Origin: Sporosarcina sp. P2
GTDB lineage: Bacteria > Bacillota > Bacilli > Bacillales_A > Planococcaceae
Reading direction: 5' to 3'
DNA length: 64,000 nucleotides
Assembly: GCF_002743255.1 (NCBI RefSeq)
Contig: NZ_PDYY01000001.1
Coordinates: forward strand, 124,001-188,000
Part shown: piece by piece, positions 54,674 to 63,910 of the stretch
Numbering within the stretch: the first letter of the stretch is position 1
How the letters are laid out: each line of letters begins with the position of its first letter
Program-made: the position numbers and the translations under genes
Notes under the pieces: generated by a model
Told to the model about the DNA's origin: nothing
The model's database searches: none
Seen by the model: only the letters and a program-made list of their open reading frames with translations

Positions 54674-56749
54674 ATGTTCGAATTGCAGAATCTGATAACC
54701 CCAGTAAGGCACTATCTTTTACCAGAAAGTACACTCCAACAAGCAATAGAATCAATGAAGCAAGCGCAGTGGAACACGATTCCTGTTATTAATGACTCCG
54801 ATCAAGTTGTCGGTGTGTTTACGAGAACTAGCCTCTATGATGCACTGCTTGAAGGAAAACCAATGGATACAATGGTTCGTACTTTGATGAAAAAAGACGT
54901 AATTACGTTCCTTTATGACTCGAGTAACGAACTAATGCAAAATAAGCTTCAAAATTCGAAGGTAGGTATGGCAATTGTTGTCGATGAAGAAGGAAAAGTA
55001 GTTGGTCAGGTCACTAAAACTGACATTATCTTTTCATTGCTGGAAACAACTAAATCGCTTCAAAAGCGACAGGAGGAAATCCTGGATATTTCAGGGTTAG
55101 GTGCACTCGTTATCGATCGACATCATCGAATTATTTATAGCAACCCTAAGTTTTGTCTGATGAGTAATTATAAAGAATCCGAACTACTTCACACGGACAT
55201 TACGACAGTCATTTCCAAAATTCAATTGGAAAGCATGCTCCAATCCAAGCATTATCGGCTACGCATTGGAGAATTTAACACGTTAGCCCGTATTTCTGTA
55301 CACGAGATGTCTCAAGATGAAACGGGGCATATTATTCTTTTTCAAGACATTACGGATGTAGAGAAAATGGCTCAGGAGTTACAGACTGTATTGAAATTGA
55401 AAAGTATTATGCAAACTGTTATTAATAACACCTACGATGGGCTCATTATGATTGATGAATTTGAATTGATAACGTTTATTAGCCCGTCTTTGCAAGAACT
55501 ATTTGAATTGGAAGAGGAACAAATACTCCATCGGTCAGTGAATGATATCTTTCCTCAATTGGAATTATCAAAGGCAATAAAATCAGGTATCTCTGAATTT
55601 AGCGACATGATGGAGATAAATGGGATTCGTTATACAGTGCATCGCATTCCAGTTTACCAGGATGACGAGATGATTGGTGTCATTGGAAAGATTTCATTTC
55701 GTGGATTAAATGAAATGGAAGAAGTGTTTAAGCGATTTGAGAAAAGTGAAATGAGTAAGCAGAAAGTAGCAACAAAACAACGAGAAACAACAAAGTTTAC
55801 GGTTGACCAAATTATTACACAGGACGAGCAGATGGAAAAAATCATTCGCTCCATTTTTAAAATGGCGAAAGGAACGTCTACAGTCCTTATCCGCGGAGAT
55901 AGCGGGACAGGAAAAGAACTGTTTGCTCATTCTGTTCATAGTAGCAGCGCAAGAAAAGACAAGCCATTTGTCATTGTGAATTGTGCTGCCATTCCAGAAC
56001 ATCTACTGGAGTCTGAATTTTTTGGATATGAAGAAGGTGCTTTTACTGGGGCGAAACAAAAAGGGCAAAAGGGGAAGTTCGAGCTAGCAAACGGCGGTAC
56101 TTTGTTTCTGGATGAAGTGGGTGATATGTCATTGCAACTCCAAACAAAGATGCTTCGAGTCCTACAAGATAAAGAATTTTACCGAGTAGGTGGAGTGGAG
56201 CAGATTCAAGTAGATGTAAGAATAATCGCGGCAACAAATCGTCCTCTTGAAGAAATGGTGGCAAGTGGTGAATTTCGAGAGGATTTATTTTATCGTTTAA
56301 ATGTTATTTCATTTGAGATTCCTCCATTGAGACAACGGAAAAATGATGTTTTATTGCTAAGTAAATCGTTTATCAAAGATTTAAATCGTTTAAATGGGGT
56401 CAGCATTACTGGCATTGATCCGTTGGCTGAACAAGTGATGATGGATTATGATTGGCCTGGAAATGTTCGTGAACTTCGCAATGTACTAGAACGAGCAACG
56501 ATTTTTGCAGACCATGGAAAAATTGAACTCGAGGACTTACCACAATATGTTGTGAATAAAGTCGGGATGCCAGCAGGAATTGAACATGAAGAAACAAAAA
56601 TATCGTTATTAGAAACGGCCGAAAGAAAAACGATTGTAGAGGCGCTAGAAAAAACAAACGGTAATAAATCACAAGCTGCAATCCTTTTAGGTATGAGTCG
56701 ATCCGTCCTTTATAATCGAATAAAAAAGTATCAACTTGATGGTTCTTAA
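54674..56749 (+). CDS. sigma-54-dependent activator with CBS, PAS, AAA+ and Fis domains
   Basis: 691 residues. A CBS pair (about 1-125), a PAS-like domain (about 135-230), a second PAS (about 240-345), a sigma-54 AAA+ domain with Walker A GDSGTGKE (408-415), sigma-contacting GAFTGA (455-460) and Walker B GGTLFLDE (474-481), and a C-terminal Fis-type helix-turn-helix (NKSQAAILLGMSRSVLYNRI near 664-683). All ATPase motifs are intact. CBS pairs often bind adenine nucleotides or related CoA derivatives, so it may sense an acyl-CoA or energy signal. It lies between the two sigma-54 promoters and should activate them. Confidence 0.9.
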   Translation: MFELQNLITPVRHYLLPESTLQQAIESMKQAQWNTIPVINDSDQVVGVFTRTSLYDALLEGKPMDTMVRTLMKKDVITFLYDSSNELMQNKLQNSKVGMAIVVDEEGKVVGQVTKTDIIFSLLETTKSLQKRQEEILDISGLGALVIDRHHRIIYSNPKFCLMSNYKESELLHTDITTVISKIQLESMLQSKHYRLRIGEFNTLARISVHEMSQDETGHIILFQDITDVEKMAQELQTVLKLKSIMQTVINNTYDGLIMIDEFELITFISPSLQELFELEEEQILHRSVNDIFPQLELSKAIKSGISEFSDMMEINGIRYTVHRIPVYQDDEMIGVIGKISFRGLNEMEEVFKRFEKSEMSKQKVATKQRETTKFTVDQIITQDEQMEKIIRSIFKMAKGTSTVLIRGDSGTGKELFAHSVHSSSARKDKPFVIVNCAAIPEHLLESEFFGYEEGAFTGAKQKGQKGKFELANGGTLFLDEVGDMSLQLQTKMLRVLQDKEFYRVGGVEQIQVDVRIIAATNRPLEEMVASGEFREDLFYRLNVISFEIPPLRQRKNDVLLLSKSFIKDLNRLNGVSITGIDPLAEQVMMDYDWPGNVRELRNVLERATIFADHGKIELEDLPQYVVNKVGMPAGIEHEETKISLLETAERKTIVEALEKTNGNKSQAAILLGMSRSVLYNRIKKYQLDGS

Positions 56750-56774
56750 TCTTTTCGGAGGAGGGGATGAAAGT

Positions 56775-57227
56775 ATGTATTTCGATGAGTTTACAGTCGG
56801 GTATGTGTACACGACAGATTCCTATTTAGTATCAAAAGAAGAAATTATAGCTTTCGCGTCTCGCTATGATCCACAGGATAACCATATGAATGAGCAGAAG
56901 GAAAAAAATGGCCCTTTTAAAGGAATTATTGCATCAGGTCTTCTTACATTAGGTATTGCTACAAAATTGGGCATTAAATTACGGAGCATGACGGAGAATT
57001 TCATTTGTGGTGTTGGGTGTGATGATGTTCGATTTTTACAACCGGTTTATCCTTCTGATATGTTGACAGCACATATTGAAGTCGTCGAATGTACCCCTCA
57101 CAGCCCAAAAAATGATAGAGGATTTGTTTCATTTTTGTATAAGATTAAAAATCAACGTGGAAAAGTAGTCCTGACCTTTCGTTTAACAGGTTTACATGAG
57201 CGTGATCAATCTTTATTGCATGCCTAA
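56775..57227 (+). CDS. MaoC-type (R)-hydratase / dehydratase
   Basis: 150 residues, hotdog fold. FASRYDPQDNHMNE near 27-40 gives the hydratase-2 type D-x4-H signature, and GIIASGLLTLGIATKL near 50 and FLQPVYPSDMLTAHIEV near 85 are typical of MaoC proteins. It would hydrate enoyl-CoA with R stereochemistry, like the MFE-2 hydratase domain. ATG 56775 is used because GGAGGAGGGG ends eight bases upstream; an earlier in-frame ATG overlaps the activator gene. It starts 26 bases after that gene. Confidence 0.82.
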   Translation: MYFDEFTVGYVYTTDSYLVSKEEIIAFASRYDPQDNHMNEQKEKNGPFKGIIASGLLTLGIATKLGIKLRSMTENFICGVGCDDVRFLQPVYPSDMLTAHIEVVECTPHSPKNDRGFVSFLYKIKNQRGKVVLTFRLTGLHERDQSLLHA

Positions 57228-57352
57228 ATAACAGTCTAGCAATCAATTTCTCTATCTACATTACTTGAAGAATTTAAAAATGTTGCTAAGCCGGTCGGTG
57301 CTAGCAAGGAATATTTTTAAAAAATGTATTCAAATATGAGGAGGGTGTAAAG

Positions 57353-58936
57353 ATGATATTCACTAAAAGTTTACTATATGCGGCCAGGACGTATCCAGAA
57401 AAGTTAGCTATTATTGACGGTAAACATAAATTTTCCTACCGTGAATTGATTAATCGAACGGCAAAACTTAAACAATCACTTCAAGGGAAGGGTATAAAAA
57501 AAGGAGATCGTGTAGGCATGTTGATGCTGAATGATTTTCGCTATATCGAGTTAATGTATGGGGTAACTGCACTTGGCGCAATTGTAGTACCACTTAATAT
57601 TAGATCGAATCCCGAGGAACTTGCATTTATCTTAAATAATGCGGGTGTAACTATTTTATATATCCATAAAGAATTTCTACCCGTTGTTCCTTATTTGAAA
57701 GGAAATGTATCTGGAGTTCGCCATTTCATTCTTGCTGAAGATGCCAAACTGATGGAATCGATTGAGTCTGATGACATTGAATCCTATGAAAAGTTAATCG
57801 ATGCACAGCCCGATGGAAAGTTAGCGTATGAAGGAGTCGATGACGAGGACATTGTTGGTATTTTCTATACAGGTGGAACGACGGGACGACCTAAAGGAGT
57901 TATGCTTACGCATAAAAATTTAACGGTCAATTCCTACCATATGCTGGCTAATATAAAATGTGCCGAAGATGATGTTTATCTTCATGCTGCGCCTATGTTC
58001 CACTTAGCAGATCAAGCTTCAACAAATCTATTTACGATGTTAGGGGCAACGCATGCAATCATTCGTATGTTTACACCACAAGGCGTACTTCAAGCGATTC
58101 AAGATGCAAAAGTAACTGTTTGTACGCTTGTGCCAACGATGCTAAATTTTCTTTTTCATGATCCTGAATTTCAAAACTACAATCTTAGCTCACTTCGAAG
58201 ATTGACTTATGGCGCGTCTCCGATGTCGATTGCTTTGCTAAAAAAGTCACAAACCATGATGCCACACGTAAAATTTAACCAAGCATTTGGAATGACGGAA
58301 ACAGCTCCAGTTCTCACGATATTGAAAGAAAAGGATCATATTATAGGCGGTACAGAGAAAGAAGAGAAACGACTCACTTCCTGTGGGCAAGCGGTGCAAG
58401 GCGTCGAAATAAAAGTAGTGAATCCCGAGGGAAATGAAGTCCCAAATCATCAAGTCGGAGAGCTTATCGCAAGAGGTGCGAATATTATGAAAGGGTATTG
58501 GGATTTACCAGAAGAAACAGCACATGCGATACGAGCCGGTTGGTATTATACGGGGGATCTCGGTTACAAGGATGAAGACGAATATTATTATATTGTGGAT
58601 CGGGCAAAAGACATGATTATTACAGGTGGCGAAAACGTGTATTCGATTGAAGTAGAAGAAGTGCTATCGAGCCATCCGGCTATATTAGAGTGCGCAGTGT
58701 TCGGTATTCCAGATGAACGTTGGGGGGAAACTGTAAAAGCTTGTGTCGTCTTAAAAACGCCTGATTTAGTTACAGAAGAAGATATTATTTCATTTGCCAA
58801 ACAACATTTGGCAACTTATAAAGTTCCGAAAACAGTTGTTTTGTTAGATGAACTGCCGAAGAGTGGTGCGGGTAAGATTTTGAAACGAACATTGCGTGAC
58901 CAATTCTGGAAGGGTTCTAGGAAACTTGTCAACTAA
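57353..58936 (+). CDS. acyl-CoA ligase (first of the sigma-54 cluster)
   Basis: 527-residue adenylate-forming enzyme. P-loop YTGGTTGRPKG near 172, AFGMTETAPV near 309, YTGDLGYKDEDEYY near 398 and C-terminal SGAGKILKRTLRD near 505. It couples a carboxylic acid to CoA; substrate unknown, but the neighbours suggest methyl-branched or isoprenoid acids. GAGGAGGGTG lies before the ATG. A strong terminator follows near 59019, ending the first transcript. Confidence 0.85.
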   Translation: MIFTKSLLYAARTYPEKLAIIDGKHKFSYRELINRTAKLKQSLQGKGIKKGDRVGMLMLNDFRYIELMYGVTALGAIVVPLNIRSNPEELAFILNNAGVTILYIHKEFLPVVPYLKGNVSGVRHFILAEDAKLMESIESDDIESYEKLIDAQPDGKLAYEGVDDEDIVGIFYTGGTTGRPKGVMLTHKNLTVNSYHMLANIKCAEDDVYLHAAPMFHLADQASTNLFTMLGATHAIIRMFTPQGVLQAIQDAKVTVCTLVPTMLNFLFHDPEFQNYNLSSLRRLTYGASPMSIALLKKSQTMMPHVKFNQAFGMTETAPVLTILKEKDHIIGGTEKEEKRLTSCGQAVQGVEIKVVNPEGNEVPNHQVGELIARGANIMKGYWDLPEETAHAIRAGWYYTGDLGYKDEDEYYYIVDRAKDMIITGGENVYSIEVEEVLSSHPAILECAVFGIPDERWGETVKACVVLKTPDLVTEEDIISFAKQHLATYKVPKTVVLLDELPKSGAGKILKRTLRDQFWKGSRKLVN

Positions 58937-58983
58937 TTTTGGCAACGTAAAGGGCATTTACAGTGGCAAAAAACATATATGAA

Positions 58984-59007
58984 GCGGGAGCATCCTATCT
59001 TCCCGCA
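58984..59007. repeat. GC-rich inverted repeat after the ligase gene
   Basis: GCGGGAG and CTTCCCGC form a short stem just upstream of the main terminator. Confidence 0.4.
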
Positions 59008-59018
59008 CGGCTAAGTAG

Positions 59019-59057
59019 CGCCTCCAACATAAGTGATTGTTGGTAGGTGTTTTTTTG
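59019..59057 (+). terminator. terminator ending the first catabolic transcript
   Basis: CGCCTCCAACA (59019-59029) and TGTTGGTAGGTG (59038-59049), then seven T. Confidence 0.85.
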
Positions 59058-59131
59058 CGTAAAAACTTATGTGTAAATGTAATATTCATATGTAAGTGAG
59101 CGACTTTATTAATCAGCTGATACCTAATCAA

Positions 59132-59187
59132 TCATATTGTATGAAATTCAAACACTGTCTTTTCATATTGCACGAAATTCAAACGCA
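59132..59187 (+). repeat. tandem direct repeat, candidate activator binding sites
   Basis: Two copies of TCATATTGYAYGAAATTCAA (starts 59132 and 59163), identical but for two or three bases, 31 bases apart, about three DNA turns. Each holds a partial dyad TTG...CAA. They lie about 140-195 bases upstream of the second -24/-12 promoter, a normal distance for enhancer sites of sigma-54 activators. Confidence 0.65.
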
Positions 59188-59325
59188 TTTTATAAATATT
59201 GAAAAAGAAATATCTGAAAATACATAAAACAATTAGGTGGTAATAAAATATGATTTTGGACTAGCTGCTAGTAATCAATAGTTTCTAGCCTTTATTTTGA
59301 TCGATTCTATCAATAGTGTTTTTTA

Positions 59326-59342
59326 TGGCACGAATATTGCAT
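59326..59342 (+). promoter_or_regulatory. sigma-54 (SigL) promoter 2
   Basis: TGGCACGAATATTGCAT: full consensus -24 TGGCAC and -12 TTGCAT, five bases between. The 134 bases to the next start hold nothing else that I recognise. Nearly identical to promoter 1 from GAATATTG through AGGTGTAAA. Confidence 0.9.
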
Positions 59343-59475
59343 TATGTATTAGGTGTAAATAAAAATAATAACTGTGAAGGGGGCATAAAAAAGTTTTGAA
59401 TATCTAATGAGAAATATGCCAGCATTTACGTGAATCACGGGAAAACGACAATTAACGAAAAGGACGGTGTGCGTA

Positions 59476-61005
59476 ATGAAGGTTAAAAATATGCAGATGG
59501 GTTTACAAGTGTTTGCTGACGAAAAACCTCATGAAGTCGCTATTGTCTGTTATGAGCAAGCATTAACATTTCTAGACTTGTATCACCGTGTAAATGCTAT
59601 AGCAAATTCTCTATTGGAATTAGGGGTAACAAAGGGAGATCATATCGCTGTCTATATGCGAAACCGACTGGAAATGCCAGAGATTTACTACGCAATTTCA
59701 GTTGTAGGTGCTGTATGTCTACCCATTAACTACATGCTAGAAGGAGATTCTCTATCAGGTCTGCTGAATGGATCCGATGCTAGATACGTTTTTGTAGAAG
59801 GAGAGTTACTTCCAAAAATTGAGGTCGTTAAAGACCAGCTATCGTACGTATCCAATAAAACAATTATCGTACTAGATGCGAAGCCGGAAACACCCTTTAG
59901 CAATTACGAATCAATGCTTCAGCATGGTTCTACAGAGGACCCGACTGTCTTGGTAAATCCGGATGACACATTTAACATTATGTTTACCTCAGGGACAACT
60001 TCTTTGCCGAAGGGAATCGTAATCGATGGCGGAACAACATTTAAGCGTGTGCATTGTTTCACAGAAGAATGGGAAATGAATTCTTCGTCGGTCACATTGA
60101 TAACGGTTCCCCTCTATCACAGTGTAGGTCTTACCTTCAGTTGGCTCTTACCTTTGTTGGGTTCCAGACTTATCATTATGCGTGAATTTAACCCTAAACT
60201 TACGCTGCAATGGATAGAAGATCACCAAATTACACATGCCTTTTTTGTACCGACGCAATATCATTACTTACTACAAGTGCCAGAATTAGAAAAATTCCAA
60301 TTCTCATCCTTGCAATTATTAATCGCAGCTGCCGCACCTTTATCCGCAGAAATGAAAAAGCAGATTGTTGGCAAATTCAGATGTGACTTGACTGAGTTCT
60401 TCGGAAGCTCGGAGACATCGGCTTATATTACTCTAAGACCTGAAGATGTCATAAATAAAGCAACAAGCATTGGGAGGAAATTAAAGGAAAAGGAAGTGGA
60501 AGTCAGGCTGATTGATGCGGATGGCAACGATGTTGGTCTAGGGGAAGATGGCGAATTTGCGATTCGCAGCCCGTATCTATTTAGTGAATATTATAAATCT
60601 CCTGAGCAAACCGAAGAGACCTTCCTTCCAGGCGGTTGGTATTGCACGGGAGACATGGGCAGAATAGATTGCGATGGCTTCTATTATCTTCTTGACCGGA
60701 AAAAAGACATGCTGATTAGCGGTGGCGTGAATATCTATCCAAAAGATATCGAAGAGGTTGTACAAAGGCATCCAGCTGTAGAAGAAGTGGCTGTTATAGG
60801 GATTCCAAATGAACGATGGGGAGAGGCAGTTAAAGCCTATATCGTGTTGAAAAAGGATCAGTCATGTAGCGCAGAAGATATGATGCTCTTTAGCAATGAG
60901 AAATTGGCCAACTTCCAAAGAGTTAAAGAGGTGGAATTTATTGATGCATTGCCGCGTAATCCATCGGGCAAAATACTCAAGCGTCAGTTGAGAGAAAGAA
61001 AGTAA
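59476..61005 (+). CDS. acyl-CoA ligase (second of the sigma-54 cluster)
   Basis: 509 residues. P-loop FTSGTTSLPKG near 172, FFGSSETSAYI near 312, YCTGDMGRIDCDGFYY near 388 and C-terminal NPSGKILKRQLRE near 494. The first region (YMRNRLEMPEIYYAISVVGAV) resembles carnitine/crotonobetaine-type and fatty acyl ligases. It is the first gene behind sigma-54 promoter 2. ATG 59476 is preferred to GTG 59467, since AAAAGGACGG fits the ATG spacing. Only about a third of its residues seem shared with the ligase at 57353, so it is not a recent duplicate. Confidence 0.85.
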   Translation: MKVKNMQMGLQVFADEKPHEVAIVCYEQALTFLDLYHRVNAIANSLLELGVTKGDHIAVYMRNRLEMPEIYYAISVVGAVCLPINYMLEGDSLSGLLNGSDARYVFVEGELLPKIEVVKDQLSYVSNKTIIVLDAKPETPFSNYESMLQHGSTEDPTVLVNPDDTFNIMFTSGTTSLPKGIVIDGGTTFKRVHCFTEEWEMNSSSVTLITVPLYHSVGLTFSWLLPLLGSRLIIMREFNPKLTLQWIEDHQITHAFFVPTQYHYLLQVPELEKFQFSSLQLLIAAAAPLSAEMKKQIVGKFRCDLTEFFGSSETSAYITLRPEDVINKATSIGRKLKEKEVEVRLIDADGNDVGLGEDGEFAIRSPYLFSEYYKSPEQTEETFLPGGWYCTGDMGRIDCDGFYYLLDRKKDMLISGGVNIYPKDIEEVVQRHPAVEEVAVIGIPNERWGEAVKAYIVLKKDQSCSAEDMMLFSNEKLANFQRVKEVEFIDALPRNPSGKILKRQLRERK

Positions 61006-61037
61006 CTTTTTAGATGGGATATAGGGAGGGGAATTTC

Positions 61038-61823
61038 TTGTCAATCACACCGTTGTCGAAAACAAAGTACATGACGGTAGCTGTTAAAGGCAGAGTAGCA
61101 ACGGTTTCTTTTAACAGACCTAAATCGATGAATGCTTTTACCCTGGATATGTTTGTGGAATTTCATCAGTTATTAAAAGAACTGCGCGTTACTAAATCAA
61201 TTCATATTATTATTTTCAAAGGAAATGGAAATGCTTTTTCTTCGGGTGCGGATATTAAAAGTATGTCCCCGGACTTGGATCTTGAAACAATGATGGATTT
61301 GGTTAGTGAAATTGCTGTAGCCTTATACACGCTTCCGAAAGTGACAATTGCAGCGATTCATGGTGCTGCTGCCGGCGGCGGGTTAAGTTTGGCACTGGCT
61401 ACCGACTATACAATCGCCCAAACAGACAGTAAAATAGCAATGAATTTTAACGGCATTGGATTAATACCTGATGTTGGGGCTCATTACTTTTTACTTAAAA
61501 AACTGGGAGAAGCGAAGGCGAAACAAGTCATTTGGAATGCGAGCGTACTTTCCGCCAGCGAGGCTTTTGACATTGGGATGATTGATGAGCTCGCGGATGA
61601 TTTGCAAGGAGCTGTCGAAAGGCAAGTAGAAAAATGGCTAGCAAGTCCTATACAACCTCTAATTCAGTCAAAACAAATTTTCACTGAAGTGAACTGTGAA
61701 GAGTTGATTCACATTTTGAAACTTGAAAAAAATGGTCAGATTAAAATGAGACAAACATCTGATCACTTAGAGGGCATACAAGCATTTATAGAAAAAAGGA
61801 AACCAATATTTAAGGGTGAATGA
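61038..61823 (+). CDS. enoyl-CoA hydratase/isomerase family protein
   Basis: 261 residues from TTG 61038, seven bases after GGGAGGGG. Crotonase fold with FSSGADIKSM near 66 and IHGAAAGGGLSLALATD near 108. The classic catalytic glutamates are not at their usual places; instead MNFNGIGLIPDVGAHYF carries an Asp in GLIPD, as in PaaG-type isomerases. It may shift double bonds or act on an unusual enoyl-CoA. It follows the ligase by 32 bases and precedes the broken dehydrogenase. Confidence 0.8.
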   Translation: MSITPLSKTKYMTVAVKGRVATVSFNRPKSMNAFTLDMFVEFHQLLKELRVTKSIHIIIFKGNGNAFSSGADIKSMSPDLDLETMMDLVSEIAVALYTLPKVTIAAIHGAAAGGGLSLALATDYTIAQTDSKIAMNFNGIGLIPDVGAHYFLLKKLGEAKAKQVIWNASVLSASEAFDIGMIDELADDLQGAVERQVEKWLASPIQPLIQSKQIFTEVNCEELIHILKLEKNGQIKMRQTSDHLEGIQAFIEKRKPIFKGE

Positions 61824-61854
61824 ATTCTTGGGAAATAGGAAGGGGAGATGAGCG

Positions 61855-63052
61855 GTGTCTACTAAAAAGGCTATTAAATTTAAACCAGCTTCTTTTAATC
61901 TATTTAGAAAAGAAAGGCCTTTTTACAATGAAGAGCAAGAGATGTTTCGGATTTCCCTACGTAATTTTATCGAGCAAGAAGTTACGCCTTATTTTAAACG
62001 ATGGGAAGAAGATTGCATTGTGTCTCGTGAATTGTATAAAAAATGGGCGAACAAGGTTTTCTTTGTCCACAAGTAGATCCTAAGTACGGCGGGTTAGGAC
62101 TTGATTTTGGATTTAACTTGATTTTATCGGAAGAGTTGAGTCGAATCGGGGGAGGGACTGCTGGGGCAATTTACATAGCTCCATTGTCGTTCCTTACTTG
62201 GAAAGATACGGTACGGAAGAACAGAAAAACAAGTATTTGCCGAAATGTGTGAGTGGCGATCTAATTACCGCCGTTGCCATGTCAGAACCAGCCGTGGGAT
62301 CTGACTTGTCAGGTATAAGTACAAAAGCGGTACGGGATGGAAATGACTACGTTATTAATGGGCAAAAAACATTTATTACAAATGGTATTAACGCGGACTT
62401 AATTTTCCTTGCTGTCAAGACGGATCCAAAAGCAATTCTTGCTCATAAAGGCATAAGCATGATACTTATTGAAGGAGATACACCCGGCTTTTAACGCGGA
62501 CGCAATTTGAAAAAGATGGGTGCATATTCTCAAGATACGGCGGAACTGACTTTTGAAGATGCTCGTGTCCCTGTTGCCAATCTACTCGGTGAAGAAGGTA
62601 AAGGGTTCTATTATTTGATGGATAAGCTACAACAAGAGAGATTGATGTGTTCGAATGGAGCATTAGTCGTCGCACAAGAAATGCTGCAGACAACGATGAA
62701 TTATGTGAAGGAAAGGCATGCTTTTGGGCAGCCGATTAGTTCATTCCAAAACACGCAATTTGAAATTGCAGAAATGGCAACAGAGCTAACTGTGGCACGA
62801 ACGTTCTTGGATGACTTATCAACCCGGCATATGAACGGGGAAGCAATCGTAACGGAAGTTTCTATGGCGAAATGGTGGGTTACGGATATGGCCAGACGAA
62901 TGTCCGCAAGGTGCCTGCAACTTCACGGTGGCTATGGATATATGGAGGAATCCGACATTGCTCGTCGTTATCGCGAAGTGGCAGTCATGCCGATTTATGC
63001 AGGTTCAAATGAAATCATGAAAAATAGCATTGCAAGAAATCTTGGACTGTAA
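61855..63052 (+). pseudogene. acyl-CoA dehydrogenase, disrupted by several lesions
   Basis: Joined over frames the product is a normal acyl-CoA dehydrogenase of about 400 residues: AVAMSEPAVGSDLSGI, QKTFITNG, RLMCSNGALVVAQEML, ERHAFGQPISSFQ and QLHGGYGYMEESDIARRYREV. Lesions: one A missing from the A run at 62038-62043 (expected KKMGEQGF), four bases lost near 62180 (expected IAHSIVVPYLERYG), and a TAA at 62492 where an extra T and a missing C nearby restore the frame. The C-terminal half (62507-63052) is intact and keeps the conserved catalytic-region residues. Either a pseudogene or sequence errors. Confidence 0.85.
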
Positions 63053-63090
63053 CTTATTTTTAGTAAACTTATACTAGGGAGAGATGAAAA

Positions 63091-63861
63091 ATGGAAATTA
63101 CAAACAGTGTTGCTGTCGTTTCAGGTGGATCTTCAGGTTTAGGAGAAGCTACGGTAAGAGGTATTGTTGGACAGGGTGGAAAAGCAGTTATTCTTGATTT
63201 AAACGAGGAACGCGGAAAGAACTTAGTTGAAGAACTAGGAGAAGACAATGTACATTATGTACAAACAAACGTAGCAGACGAGGAATCGGTCCAATCGGCT
63301 TTAAATCAAGCGGTGGAACAGTTCGGGAAAATCACTGCGACCATTAACTGTGCAGGAATTGGCAGTGCTCAAAAAACATATGGTCGAAAAGGTCCGTTCG
63401 CATTGGATGTTTTCAAGAAAACGGTTGAAGTGAATTTGATTGGCACATTCAATGTCATTCGTTTAGCAGCAGAAAAAATGGCTCAAAACGAACCGAACGA
63501 AAATGGAGAGCGAGGCGTCATTGTCAATACAGCTTCCGTCGCTGCATTTGAAGGGCAAATTGGGCAAGCGGCATACAGTGCGTCGAAAGGAGGAATCGTT
63601 GGGATGACGCTTCCGATTGCAAGAGATCTAGCAGAATACGGCATTCGTGTCTTGACGATAGCACCGGGTTTATTCGATACACCATTACTTGGCAGTGCTC
63701 CTGAACCAATGAAAGAAGCTTTAGGAGCAATGGTTCCATTCCCGAGTCGCTTAGGTCACCCAAGTGAATACGCTCGTCTTGTTAACAGTATTATTGAAAA
63801 TCCGATGTTAAACGGTGAAGTCATTCGTTTAGACGGCGCGATTCGCATGCAACCCAAGTAA
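63091..63861 (+). CDS. 17beta-HSD10-like 3-hydroxyacyl-CoA dehydrogenase (SDR family)
   Basis: 256 residues. NAD site [14 protein letters not shown] near 10-23, NCAGIG near 88-93, catalytic Tyr and Lys in AAYSASKGG near 165-173. The second half ([49 protein letters not shown]) is strikingly like human HSD17B10, which oxidises 2-methyl-3-hydroxyacyl-CoA as well as steroids. This fits the methyl-branched pathway idea. GGGAGAGATG precedes the ATG. Confidence 0.9.
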   Translation: MEITNSVAVVSGGSSGLGEATVRGIVGQGGKAVILDLNEERGKNLVEELGEDNVHYVQTNVADEESVQSALNQAVEQFGKITATINCAGIGSAQKTYGRKGPFALDVFKKTVEVNLIGTFNVIRLAAEKMAQNEPNENGERGVIVNTASVAAFEGQIGQAAYSASKGGIVGMTLPIARDLAEYGIRVLTIAPGLFDTPLLGSAPEPMKEALGAMVPFPSRLGHPSEYARLVNSIIENPMLNGEVIRLDGAIRMQPK

Positions 63862-63910
63862 TTAGATGAAAAGATGCGTAGACCAACAAAAAAAGATGGG
63901 GTGATTAGTA

